From the NCBI GenBank assembly GCA_050010315.1, contig JBEKLG010000206.1, positions 1-11,859 on the forward strand: a DNA stretch of 11,859 bases, in the 5' to 3' direction. Made by a program: the position numbers and the translations under genes. This DNA is from Bog-793 sp050010315. Its GTDB lineage: Bacteria; Actinomycetota; Acidimicrobiia; Acidimicrobiales; Bog-793. Positions within the stretch are counted from its first letter, which is position 1, and every line of letters begins with the position of its first letter. Below, one piece after another: positions 4,595 through 11,738 of this stretch. The notes below the pieces were generated by a model. The model was not told the DNA's origin. It searched no databases and was given only the letters and a program-made list of their open reading frames with translations.

Positions 4595-5071
4595 TTGACT
4601 GACGAAACCCGGGACCCGGGACTATCGCCGCTACTCGTCGCCGACGCTGACGACGAACCGACGCCCGAACAGTGTTGGCGTGCCTGGGCGGCTGAGTCGC
4701 GGCGCGTCGAGCTCGAATCGAATCCGGGCGACGCTCTCACGATTCGGCGCCAGCGTTGGCACCTCCTAGCCGCCGCGGCCCGCTCGGGCGTGCAAATCGC
4801 CGGCCGCATTCGGCGCCACGCATCGCGCCCGGTCCTACCGCCTGCGCCCGTCCGTGCCCGTGTTCCGCGCCGGCACCTTGGCATCCGGGCGAGCCGGCGC
4901 GCCCCGCCGACTGATGACCCGCACCATAAAAGAAACGCCCTCCCGGTTCCCCGGAAGGGCGCTCCCGAAATCGCTCGCCTGTTCGGCTACCGCGACGACT
5001 CTCTCCCCGTCATGGTAGCACCTGGCGACGCGCTCGTGTCGACGGGGGGCTCCCATGGCATCGTTTCGTAA
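4595..5071 (+). CDS. Unknown protein; 3' half overlaps an antisense RNA
   Basis: A TTG at 4595, 4 nt after the RHH stop, is the likely coupled start (158 aa); TTG at 4544 is possible. Residues 1-70 look protein-like: an acidic start, then EQCWRAWAAESRRVELES and LTIRRQRWHLLAAAARSGVQ, helical with conserved-looking Trp. From about residue 75 the sequence becomes Pro/Arg-rich without pattern. The frame then runs across a terminator hairpin that acts on the minus strand (4926-4961). It ends 17 bp inside the next gene. This arrangement resembles leader frames in plasmid replication operons whose translation opens the downstream start. The function of the N-terminal part is unknown. The 3' end may have little protein-level constraint. 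Confidence 0.55.
   Translation: MTDETRDPGLSPLLVADADDEPTPEQCWRAWAAESRRVELESNPGDALTIRRQRWHLLAAAARSGVQIAGRIRRHASRPVLPPAPVRARVPRRHLGIRASRRAPPTDDPHHKRNALPVPRKGAPEIARLFGYRDDSLPVMVAPGDALVSTGGSHGIVS
4926..4961 (-). terminator. Rho-independent terminator on the minus strand
   Basis: CGCCCT-C-CCGG (4936-4946), loop TTCC, and CCGG-A-AGGGCG (4951-4961) form a 10-pair stem with one mismatch. On the minus strand it is followed directly by TTTCTTTTAT. On the plus strand no T run follows, so the hairpin ends minus-strand transcripts only. No minus-strand protein gene lies upstream, which points to a short RNA. Confidence 0.8.
4926..5005 (-). ncRNA. Candidate counter-transcribed antisense RNA, about 80 nt
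   Basis: The minus strand has a promoter-like TCGACA-19-TACCAT with a TGC extension (5042-5012). Transcription should start near 5005 with GGGGAGAGAG and finish at the terminator whose T run ends near 4926. The RNA would be fully complementary to the message between the second and third genes of the replication operon, ending about 50 nt upstream of the ATG at 5055. Small antisense RNAs at this position, facing a leader frame coupled to a rep gene, control replication initiation in many plasmids. No family was recognised; the call rests on promoter, terminator and position. Confidence 0.5.
5012..5042 (-). promoter_or_regulatory. Promoter of the antisense RNA (TCGACA-19-TGC-TACCAT)
   Basis: On the minus strand TCGACA (5042-5037) matches five of six bases of the -35 consensus. 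TACCAT (5017-5012) fits TANNNT and is preceded by TGC, an extended -10. The 19-bp spacer is 2 bp longer than ideal. Confidence 0.5.
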
Positions 5072-5411
5072 CCGTCGCGCTATCGCTCGCTGTCGCCGTG
5101 AGTATGCGGCCGCCTCGGCTTGCCCCGTCCCGGCGCGGTCGACTTTGGCGCCCGAAATCGAACTAGCCCGCGCCCTGGCCTTACTCTCGTCGACCCGGCG
5201 GCGCTTCGCATGGGCGGAAATCGAACGGCGCCTTTCGCGGGCCTATGGGCACGAGCTCCCGCCCCGAGCGCGGGCCTACGTTCGCGAGGCTATCGGCACG
5301 GTGCAATGGCGCACCGATAAAGCATGGCCCCGTGCTGCCCTCGCATTTGCGGCCCGCCGAGCGATTGGTGCCGCCCTCGACGCCCTCGACCGGGAGCAGG
5401 TGGCCGTATGA
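5055..5411 (+). CDS. 118-aa basic protein of unknown function, replication operon
   Basis: ATG at 5055 follows a GGGGGG run 5 nt upstream and lies 17 bp inside the end of the preceding frame, so translation may depend on the leader frame being read. The N-terminus is Arg-rich (RNRRAIARCRREY). Residues 36-85 (LARALALLSSTRRRFAWAEIERRLSRAYGHELPP) alternate helices in a way that could be a winged-helix or other small DNA-binding fold. The last third (AALAFAARRAIGAALDALDRE) is a likely amphipathic helix. No family was recognised. Its position directly in front of the large replication protein, behind the antisense RNA, suggests a role in initiation or loading; that is inference. Confidence 0.75.
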   Translation: MASFRNRRAIARCRREYAAASACPVPARSTLAPEIELARALALLSSTRRRFAWAEIERRLSRAYGHELPPRARAYVREAIGTVQWRTDKAWPRAALAFAARRAIGAALDALDREQVAV

Positions 5412-5986
5412 CCGCCAAACTGTCTGAGCAGGCGAGACTGACGGCTAGGGCCAAGCGGGCTCGCCACGATGCCGGGGTGTCTCAATTTCGTCCCGGTATG
5501 CCGTGGTGGTACTGGCCGCACCGTGACCTGTTCACGCCGAACGGCGGGTGCCCTTTCGCTGAGGGCGACCATTTCTACCTAGCGATAGCTGACCGCCGGC
5601 CGATCTATTGCAACGAGCCGTATACGTTCGGGGAATCTGACAGCGGAGGACGCCCTCTCACTGACGAGCTCGCCCTCGCGGGACAAGACGCCCGTTTCCG
5701 TGAGCATTACGCGCCACTACTCGCTAAGGGCTGGCGGCTCGCGGTCACCCGCGAAGGCGCGGTGCATTACCCCGGGTTTACGGCGCTCGTGCAGCTGGCG
5801 CCGCCACCGATGAGTGATGAGAGGTGGATCGCCGAGCTGCAAGCTGTCGCTAGCTGGCGCGGGTTCCGTGAGAATCCCGCCGCGGCGGGCGCGATTCGTC
5901 GTCGCATCTGTGAAATGAGCGATCCGTCTCTCCCGTTCAGAATCACTAGGTCTAGCCGCTCCCCGCGTGTCGGGGGTGAACGATGA
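5408..5986 (+). CDS. 192-aa protein of unknown function, replication operon
   Basis: ATG at 5408 overlaps the previous stop (ATGA). The N-terminal 25 residues are basic and helical. The core has many aromatics: MPWWYWPHRDLF, CPFAEGDHFYLAI, IYCNEPYTFGE, and AVHYPGFTALVQL, suggesting a compact mixed alpha/beta fold. A possible helical segment RWIAELQAVASWRGF follows, and the tail is Arg/Ser-rich. Cys48 (GGCPF) and Cys68 (IYCNE) are too sparse for a zinc site. No motif of a known enzyme was seen. A GGGAGCAGG purine stretch precedes the start, and the end overlaps the helicase-polymerase start, so all three products are made in step. Confidence 0.75.
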   Translation: MTAKLSEQARLTARAKRARHDAGVSQFRPGMPWWYWPHRDLFTPNGGCPFAEGDHFYLAIADRRPIYCNEPYTFGESDSGGRPLTDELALAGQDARFREHYAPLLAKGWRLAVTREGAVHYPGFTALVQLAPPPMSDERWIAELQAVASWRGFRENPAAAGAIRRRICEMSDPSLPFRITRSSRSPRVGGER

Positions 5987-8900
5987 CCGTGCCCGAGAGC
6001 GGCCACGTTCAGTCGCGGCGTATGCCGTCGTGCCCGCCGCGCTCGGATTCGATCGTCGGCCTCCCGCTCGCGGTGCAAGGCTCGCCGGGCTGGTCGATGG
6101 ATGCCGCCGCGGGCGCGTTGCTACATAGCACTAATGACCGGGCGCCCGTCGCCGTTCTCGAATGGCTCCCCGAGGTGACCGGGGCTTACCGATCCCCGGA
6201 GCGTGGGCGCTACTACCGCATAAAGGTTGGCGACGACGAACGCGACATTTCGCACGAGGACTTAAGAACCGGCGCCGTATGGGACTACTTTCCCGGCGCG
6301 CTCGGGACTGGCACCCGCCCGATTCGCGACGTGCTCGCCAACGTCGTCGCGCAGCTGGCGCAGATACGCGGCGCGCAACCTGTTTATGACCGTACCGGCT
6401 GGCATCGTGAGGGCGCCCGGCTTGTCTATGTCACGGGCTACGGTTGCGACCTACTAACGGGGGAGCCGCTAACCGTCGTCGGCCTCGACGAGTCGCTAGA
6501 ACAGGCGAGCGAACCCCCGCCCGGGCCGCCGATTGGCGACGACGAGGCTCGGAAAATCCTGGCCCGCGATCTCCCCACCGCCCCGCCCCTCGTGTTGCTA
6601 TCGCTCGGATGCAACGTGCGCGCTTTCGGTTCGTCATTCGCCCGCCCGAAAACGTCGGCCGTGTTTCTCGGCGGCCCCGGGGCCGGGAAAACGACCCTTT
6701 GCTCGTATGGGCGCATGGTCGCGTTCGAGCTCGCTCGCGAGGACCCGGCGGTTATGGCGACGTTTCAGGGAACCGACACGATCGCCGAGCTGACATTTGA
6801 CGCCTGGGCCGACCTTACTTCGCTATTCGACGATATGGCGCTACAGATCGACGACCCGCCTGCCAAGGTTGACGCCTACATTAAGACGCTCGACAAGTTC
6901 CTACGGTCGGCCGCCAACGGCGGGAAGGTGCGAGCCCGATCGAACCGCAAACTAGGCCAAGGTGTCTCCGGTGTCATTCGCGGTTTCGTCATGATGACGA
7001 CGGAGCAACTACCGCAACGCCTCGCGGCGTCAATCCTGCGCCGTTGCATCGTGTTCACCGTGCCGGATCGGGAGCACAAGGGCTCGCCCCTCCCATGGAT
7101 GCACGAGCACAAGGCCGAACACTGGCGGCCGTTCCGTTGGCTCGGCGAGCGCGTCGTCCGCGATCTTGGCGGGCGAGGCTGGGACGGCGCGACTGAATAC
7201 CTAACCGAGTTCGACCAGTCATGGCGGCGCCGTCTCTCGACGGAGCTCGGCGACATTGAGCACGGCGACTATGCAGCCGAACGGTCGGCGCAAATCCTCG
7301 CCGGGCTCGACATGGCGGAGCGGGCGATCGGGCTCGTGTCCGGGGCACTCACGGCCCAGGCGCTTCCCGAGCTTCGCTCTCAGCTGCGAACGCACGCCCA
7401 GCGGATCGGCGACCGTCTCGACGCGGTGGCAAACGTGCCGGCCGAGCTCGGGCGGATTGTCCGCGAAGCACTCCTAACCCGGCGCGCTCATGTCGTCGCC
7501 GATGACGGCGGGCTACCCGACACCGCGGCGCTCGGCACCTACGGCCAGGCTCTCGGGCTCCGCACGGTGACTTCACGACAAGGCGACCGCGAATCGCAGG
7601 GAGAGGGGGTACGCCTTTGGTGGCTCGACGAGCCGGCCAAAGGGCTAGCCGTCAAATCTTCCGACCTGCTCGCCCTCATCCCGCCGCGTCACGCGATATT
7701 CGGGGGTTTGAGTCTCCCGACCTTTGCCGATCGGGTCGGGCCGTCCGGGGCGCTCGTGCTGAGCGGCCAGCGCGGCCGTGCCTATTCGTGGCAGTTGAGA
7801 CTCCCGAAGGGGAGCGGGGAAAATGGCCGCTATCTCGTGCTCCCGCGGGCCGTCGTGTTCCCTGACGACGCGGGCACCAATCCGTCCCTCACCGATCCGC
7901 CCCTCATCGATCCGCCCGGTTCTCCCTCGCCGTATCCCTCGGATGAGGTCGACTGTGCCGCTCCGTCCGACGATGACGGCGCGGGGAACCCCGCGGGATG
8001 GCTTTCCGCCCTCTCCCCGGCCGACGCCGACCGTTACGCCCCGAGCGATGACGCCGACGACGCTGAGAGGGACGCCGAGAGTCGCCTACTCGCCCGGATC
8101 GCGTCGCTTCCCCTAGCCGACGTGGCCCGCGGTGTCCTGCTCGTCGGCCGCGAGCTTGACGAGGCCACCCGCGAGCTCGACGAGGCCACGGAAGCGCTCG
8201 CCCTCTATCGCGGGCTAACCGCCTCGGACCACTGGCACCTAGCTTCCGTCAAAGCCGGGCTAGAACGTCGCGGGGCCGAACCGGAGGCCGCCCCGGCGCC
8301 GGTTGAGGATGAGGCCGCGGCGATGGTGCGAGACGCTTTCGAGCTCGCTCCGGACCCGCGACCGCGGGCCGCGGCGCTCGGGGAGCTCGTCACCCGGAGC
8401 CGGAGCCCGAGTCTGCCCGATGGCCTCGAGCCGCCCGCCACGGGCGCGAGTGGCGCCGTAGGTGCTGACGGGCCAAGGGCGCCCGCTACAGCTGCCACGG
8501 CTCCCGCTACGCCCGCCACGGTGGCCGTAGCGTCTCCCGATGCCCTCCCGGCACCGTCTCCCCGCCGCGCCCGTTCTGAGCGTCACAGCGAGGCTAGGGG
8601 GGCGCTTACCTGGCGATCCTGGCAGTACGCCCCCCGTCGTCGGTGCGCGGTTGACCTCGTGGCCCACACTTGGCGAGCCGATGACGGCGCCGGGGGCAGG
8701 ATTGCCGGCCGTCACAAGGTGGCGACGCTCGGCGAAACGCTCGCCGCGATCGGCGCGGCCGTAGGCGGCCAGGCGGCCACGATCTACCTTGTCGGTAGCC
8801 GTCCCGGGGGGAGCGACCCCCGCGCTGTCCGGGCCTGGTTCCGCTCGCCCGTCCCGGGAGGATGGGCGCACGACGCCAAACAGGGCCACTATCTCGTCGA

Positions 8901-10164
8901 TCTTGACCGCCCCGTAGGCCATTACCGCTCGCCTGGCGGGGGCCGTGTCGCCGTGCATCGTTTCGCGGCCTGGGCTGGGGATGACCTCGCCAGCTGCTCA
9001 CCCGCCGTCGCCCTCGACGCCCTCGCCACGATCGACCGGGCGCTCCGCTCCGTGGCGGGGCGCGGGGTGCGCTGGGACGAGGCGACCGCCCTCGCCACTC
9101 CGCCCACGACCGGCCTAGAGCTCGTCCGCGCCGCGGTGCCATTCGACAAGGCGACGCGGCGGAGCCGGGTTTATCCGCCGATCGACACCGAGCTCCGCGA
9201 CCTGATCCGGCACACGAGCGGCCAGGGGCGCGTCGAGCTCTGCGCCGCTCCCGGGGCCACTCTCCCGGGCCTTGTTGCTCTTGACGGCCGTTTCATGTAC
9301 GCCGCCCTAACGGGGGGCTTGCCGATCGGCTCGGCGGCCCTCGTCGGCCCGCGTGACTTTGACCCGAGACTTCCGGCGCGCTGGCGCCTGCGCGCCACGG
9401 TTCCCGCTGACTGGCGCCATGTCGGGGTTCTCCCCGCCGAGCGCGAGACGCCCGACGAGCCCGAGCGTTGGCCCGCCGTCCCGGGCGAGACGTTCACTAC
9501 ATGGGCCGATTCGGCGGAGGCCAAGGTCGCCCATGACCGCGGCTGGCCGCTCGTCGTGCTCGGGGCGATTGTCTTTGCCGCCCCTGGCGACCCGCTCGGC
9601 AACGCCTCGGGGCGGAAACGTGACGGCTGGGCCGGCCATCTCGTCGCGGCGCGGGAGCTCGTCGGCCGCTGGCGGAGCTCGGGAGAGCTCGACGCGGACC
9701 TTGCCGCGATCGCGTCGGCCGGGCTCCGCTCCGTGCTGCTGTTCGCTCTCGGGGCGATGGTCGGCCGCGCCCGGGTAGTCAGCCATGTCGGCACGGCCGA
9801 ACAGGTGCCGACCGGCGCCGCTCCCGAACCGCTCGGCGGGGGACTGTTCACCTGGGAGACGGACGAGCCGATAACCGCGGAGCGCGGCGACCTCGATCGG
9901 CCCGAATGGTCGGCCCATGTCTACGGGCGCACCCGCGCCCGCCTGCTCGTCGGCTCGCCAAGTCAGCCCGGGGGAGCGTTGAGCGTGCCGCGGGCCAACG
10001 TCGTCGGGTTCGTCATGGACGCCCTCTACCTCACGGCCGATCCGCATTGGCACGACGACGGCGCCTCGCCCGGATGGTTCCGGGCCAAGGGGACGAGCGC
10101 GGGTCCGGTTACCGTCCCGGCTACTGCCGCCGAATTGCACACTTTGGCAGGGGGTGAGCCGTGA
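5983..10164 (+). CDS. Replication protein: DUF927-like helicase fused to PolB-like polymerase region
   Basis: The protein is 1393 aa. ATG at 5983 overlaps the previous stop and follows GGGGGTG. Residues 50-215 match the general pattern before the P-loop in DUF927 proteins (YDRTGWHREGARLVYVTGYG near 135-155). The ATPase core has Walker A GGPGAGKTTL (230-239), Walker B SLFDD (Asp283, Asp284), a sensor-like FVMMTTEQLP (335-344) and arginines in LAASILRRC. Residues 640-870 are an acidic, Pro/Ala-rich linker. The C-terminal half shows, in order, SGQGRVEL (1079-1086, like the YxGG/GGR motif), ALDGRFMYAAL (Asp1101, motif A-like), GLRSVLLFALGAMVGR and HVYGRTRARLL (motif B-like), and VMDALYLT (Asp1346, motif C-like). 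This order and spacing resembles a family B DNA polymerase palm. The helicase call is firm; the polymerase call is tentative. It likely unwinds and possibly copies the element. Confidence 0.8.
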   Translation: MTVPESGHVQSRRMPSCPPRSDSIVGLPLAVQGSPGWSMDAAAGALLHSTNDRAPVAVLEWLPEVTGAYRSPERGRYYRIKVGDDERDISHEDLRTGAVWDYFPGALGTGTRPIRDVLANVVAQLAQIRGAQPVYDRTGWHREGARLVYVTGYGCDLLTGEPLTVVGLDESLEQASEPPPGPPIGDDEARKILARDLPTAPPLVLLSLGCNVRAFGSSFARPKTSAVFLGGPGAGKTTLCSYGRMVAFELAREDPAVMATFQGTDTIAELTFDAWADLTSLFDDMALQIDDPPAKVDAYIKTLDKFLRSAANGGKVRARSNRKLGQGVSGVIRGFVMMTTEQLPQRLAASILRRCIVFTVPDREHKGSPLPWMHEHKAEHWRPFRWLGERVVRDLGGRGWDGATEYLTEFDQSWRRRLSTELGDIEHGDYAAERSAQILAGLDMAERAIGLVSGALTAQALPELRSQLRTHAQRIGDRLDAVANVPAELGRIVREALLTRRAHVVADDGGLPDTAALGTYGQALGLRTVTSRQGDRESQGEGVRLWWLDEPAKGLAVKSSDLLALIPPRHAIFGGLSLPTFADRVGPSGALVLSGQRGRAYSWQLRLPKGSGENGRYLVLPRAVVFPDDAGTNPSLTDPPLIDPPGSPSPYPSDEVDCAAPSDDDGAGNPAGWLSALSPADADRYAPSDDADDAERDAESRLLARIASLPLADVARGVLLVGRELDEATRELDEATEALALYRGLTASDHWHLASVKAGLERRGAEPEAAPAPVEDEAAAMVRDAFELAPDPRPRAAALGELVTRSRSPSLPDGLEPPATGASGAVGADGPRAPATAATAPATPATVAVASPDALPAPSPRRARSERHSEARGALTWRSWQYAPRRRCAVDLVAHTWRADDGAGGRIAGRHKVATLGETLAAIGAAVGGQAATIYLVGSRPGGSDPRAVRAWFRSPVPGGWAHDAKQGHYLVDLDRPVGHYRSPGGGRVAVHRFAAWAGDDLASCSPAVALDALATIDRALRSVAGRGVRWDEATALATPPTTGLELVRAAVPFDKATRRSRVYPPIDTELRDLIRHTSGQGRVELCAAPGATLPGLVALDGRFMYAALTGGLPIGSAALVGPRDFDPRLPARWRLRATVPADWRHVGVLPAERETPDEPERWPAVPGETFTTWADSAEAKVAHDRGWPLVVLGAIVFAAPGDPLGNASGRKRDGWAGHLVAARELVGRWRSSGELDADLAAIASAGLRSVLLFALGAMVGRARVVSHVGTAEQVPTGAAPEPLGGGLFTWETDEPITAERGDLDRPEWSAHVYGRTRARLLVGSPSQPGGALSVPRANVVGFVMDALYLTADPHWHDDGASPGWFRAKGTSAGPVTVPATAAELHTLAGGEP

Positions 10165-10874
10165 GCGATACGGGGGACGAACTTCTCAGGATCGCGGCCG
10201 CGGCTGAGCGAGCCATCGGCCAGGGGCTCGACGAGCTCGGCGCCGCTCTGCTCGGGCTTTCCCCGGCGCAGATGCGTCGCAACATTCGCGCCCAGGCGCT
10301 CGGGTTCCCCAACTATTACCGGCTCCGCCTGGCCCGCACGATGGCCCCTCGCACCGTCGCCCGGCGGGAGAGTGCCTTAAGGCGTTTCCTAGAAGGGAAG
10401 CCGACCCGGCGCGCCTCTGCCGCCGAGCTCCGCCGCGCCGGGGAGCGACGGACGGAGGCGAACCGGGAGCGCGGCCGGAAGGGAGCGGTTACCCGGCGGC
10501 GCCGCCAGCTGGCCCGGCAGTATCCGCGCCCGATGAGCCCGCGGCCGTACCATGAAACGCCCCATTCGGTCAGCATTAGGACGCGGAGCGAAGCGACCGC
10601 CTACCGTTGGCTTAGATGGGGCGCCTCAGTCGGCCGCTACGTCGTCATCGTCGGTCATTTCCGGTTCGTTCGCCGCTATCCCGCGAAGGGGCATGAGGCC
10701 GGGCGTCTGCTCATCCTCGGAGGCCGCGACAAAGACGAGACGGCGCGGGCCGTGCTCGACGCGGCCGGTGCCTACCTGTTCGCCTACCTCACTCGCCGCG
10801 CCCACGCCGGCCAGGCGCGGGAGATTGCCGGCCTAGAACGCGTCGAGATAACGCTTTATGAGCCCGAGCCATGA
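10161..10874 (+). CDS. 237-aa basic protein of unknown function
   Basis: GTG at 10161 overlaps the preceding stop (GTGA) and has GCAGGGGG 6 nt upstream. Residues 1-35 form an acidic amphipathic helix. Residues 36-70 (SPAQMRRNIRAQALGFPNYYRLRLARTM) contain a short Arg-rich helical motif reminiscent of DNA-binding regions in plasmid proteins, followed by a very basic stretch to about residue 125 with RERGRKGAVTRRRRQLARQ. The C-terminal half has beta-rich segments (YVVIVGHFRFVRRYP, GRLLILGGRDKD, RVEITLYEPEP), suggesting a small folded domain. No family was recognised. It probably binds nucleic acid and works with the replication protein it is coupled to. Confidence 0.8.
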   Translation: MSDTGDELLRIAAAAERAIGQGLDELGAALLGLSPAQMRRNIRAQALGFPNYYRLRLARTMAPRTVARRESALRRFLEGKPTRRASAAELRRAGERRTEANRERGRKGAVTRRRRQLARQYPRPMSPRPYHETPHSVSIRTRSEATAYRWLRWGASVGRYVVIVGHFRFVRRYPAKGHEAGRLLILGGRDKDETARAVLDAAGAYLFAYLTRRAHAGQAREIAGLERVEITLYEPEP

Positions 10875-11227
10875 CCGCCCGAGCTAGCGCCTGGGAGCGT
10901 GGCCTAGCTGCCGCCCTCGACGGTGGCGAGCACCGCGCCGCTCGGCTTAACGGGCTCGACGTGCGCGTACATGGGTATGTCGCCATGTCGCCCGATCCAC
11001 CGCTAGAGCGGACCATGCCGGTAAGAAAGCATCCGCCGCAGGCGATCCGCCCTCCCCTTATCTCTCCGGTTATTGCCCGGTGGGAGCGCGGCCAACGCGC
11101 CGCTGCCGGCCGCGCTCTTCGCGGCGCGTTTTATGTGGCCTACTTTGGCGCTACGGCTGGGGGTCAAATCGACTGGCGGGCGACGCGGGTCGATCGCGTC
11201 GTCGTGACCATTCGCGCTGAGCTCTGA
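10871..11227 (+). CDS. 118-aa protein of unknown function, end of replication operon
   Basis: ATG at 10871 overlaps the previous stop (ATGA) without a good ribosome binding site, so translation is likely coupled. The middle is Pro-rich (SPDPPLERTMPVRKHPPQAIRPPLISP). The C-terminal third (RGAFYVAYFGATAGGQIDWRATRVDRVVVTIRAEL) looks like a small beta-sheet and ends much like the upstream protein (RVEITLYEPEP). The two may therefore share a domain. Residues FYVAYFGATAGG are not long enough for a membrane span. No function can be given. Confidence 0.7.
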   Translation: MTARASAWERGLAAALDGGEHRAARLNGLDVRVHGYVAMSPDPPLERTMPVRKHPPQAIRPPLISPVIARWERGQRAAAGRALRGAFYVAYFGATAGGQIDWRATRVDRVVVTIRAEL

Positions 11228-11241
11228 CCGATCGCACCGCC

Positions 11242-11655
11242 GTGCCGATCCCCGCGCCTCGACGACGAGCACGAGCCGCGCCGATCCCCGCCCCGCCCTC
11301 GACGGGGCCAGCCATGCCGGGCGCACGAGCCGTAGCGCCCCCCGCGCCTCGACGACGAGCTCTCCCCGTAGCCGGCGGGACCCCGCGAGCCGCGCCGACC
11401 CCGGCGCCTCGACGACGAACCCGAGCCGTGGCCGGCGGGACCCCTCGCGGCGCACCGGCCCCTCTAGGCGGCGCTCGTGCGCTCCCTGGCCCGCGAGGGG
11501 GAGACGTGGCCGGCGGGACCCCGCGAGCCGTGCCACTAGTTACCGCTAAGGGGCCGAACGGGGATGCCAGGGAAACCGGGCCAGGCGGGGCCATCCGGGC
11601 AGATATCGCACGAGCTACTGGCGGCGCCGTGCCACTAGGTCGCATGTTGCAATAG
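11242..11655 (+). CDS. Possible Pro/Ala/Arg-rich repeat protein (137 aa), doubtful
   Basis: GTG at 11242 lies 14 bp after the operon's last stop. The frame encodes repeats such as PAPRRRARA and VAGGTPRAAP with no predicted fold, then a less repetitive end (VTAKGPNGDARETGPGG). The DNA repeats are spaced 90, 60, 60 and 78 bp, all multiples of three. This would be expected of a translated array, unlike the array at 3174-3690. Against it are the lack of a ribosome binding site, open frames on the opposite strand, and generic high-GC composition. If not coding, this stretch is simply intergenic repeat DNA. Confidence 0.3.
   Translation: MPIPAPRRRARAAPIPAPPSTGPAMPGARAVAPPAPRRRALPVAGGTPRAAPTPAPRRRTRAVAGGTPRGAPAPLGGARALPGPRGGDVAGGTPRAVPLVTAKGPNGDARETGPGGAIRADIARATGGAVPLGRMLQ
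11254..11534 (+). repeat. Interspersed repeats GCGCCTCGACGACGA and GCCGGCGGGACC
   Basis: GCGCCTCGACGACGA starts at 11254, 11344 and 11404 (the third copy begins GGCGCC). GCCGGCGGGACC starts at 11371, 11431 and 11509, usually followed by CC(G/T)CG(A/C)G. The two words alternate in a unit of about 60 bp in the centre of the array. Confidence 0.75.
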
Positions 11656-11728
11656 AAATGGGCCATGCGCAGGGGGGGAACTGTGCCAATACCCGGCACC
11701 CGCCAGGGTGCCCATGTTTGACGGGTAA
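11641..11728. promoter_or_regulatory. Stacked dyad symmetries before the right-edge gene
   Basis: CGCATG/CATGCG (11641-11646, 11664-11669), GTGCC/GGCAC (11683-11687, 11695-11699), GGCACCC/GGGTGCC (11695-11701, 11706-11712) and TACCCG/CGGGTA (around 11690 and 11722) are nested or overlapping. The second and third share the GGCAC arm and cannot form together. They could be operators for a repressor or an RNA switch in a transcript from the left. No known riboswitch was recognised. Confidence 0.4.
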
Positions 11729-11731
11729 TCT
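11726..11731 (+). promoter_or_regulatory. -10 box TAATCT, leaderless spacing to 11739
   Basis: TAATCT ends 7 nt before ATG at 11739, the same geometry as the boxes at 1258 and 4376. It sits on the outer arm of the dyads at 11641-11728, as an operator-controlled promoter would. No -35 was found. Confidence 0.45.
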
Positions 11732-11738
11732 AGGGGCG

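Noticed and set aside
4390..5071. Toxin-antitoxin pair formed by the RHH gene and its neighbour
   Set aside because: The RHH protein could be an antitoxin, but the 4595 product shows no toxin motif (no RelE, MazF, PIN or Fic pattern) and is overlapped by an antisense RNA candidate.
8260..8958. Minus-strand 232-aa frame inside the replication gene
   Set aside because: It lies wholly inside the firmly supported 1393-aa gene, has a low-complexity Arg/Gly composition and no promoter.
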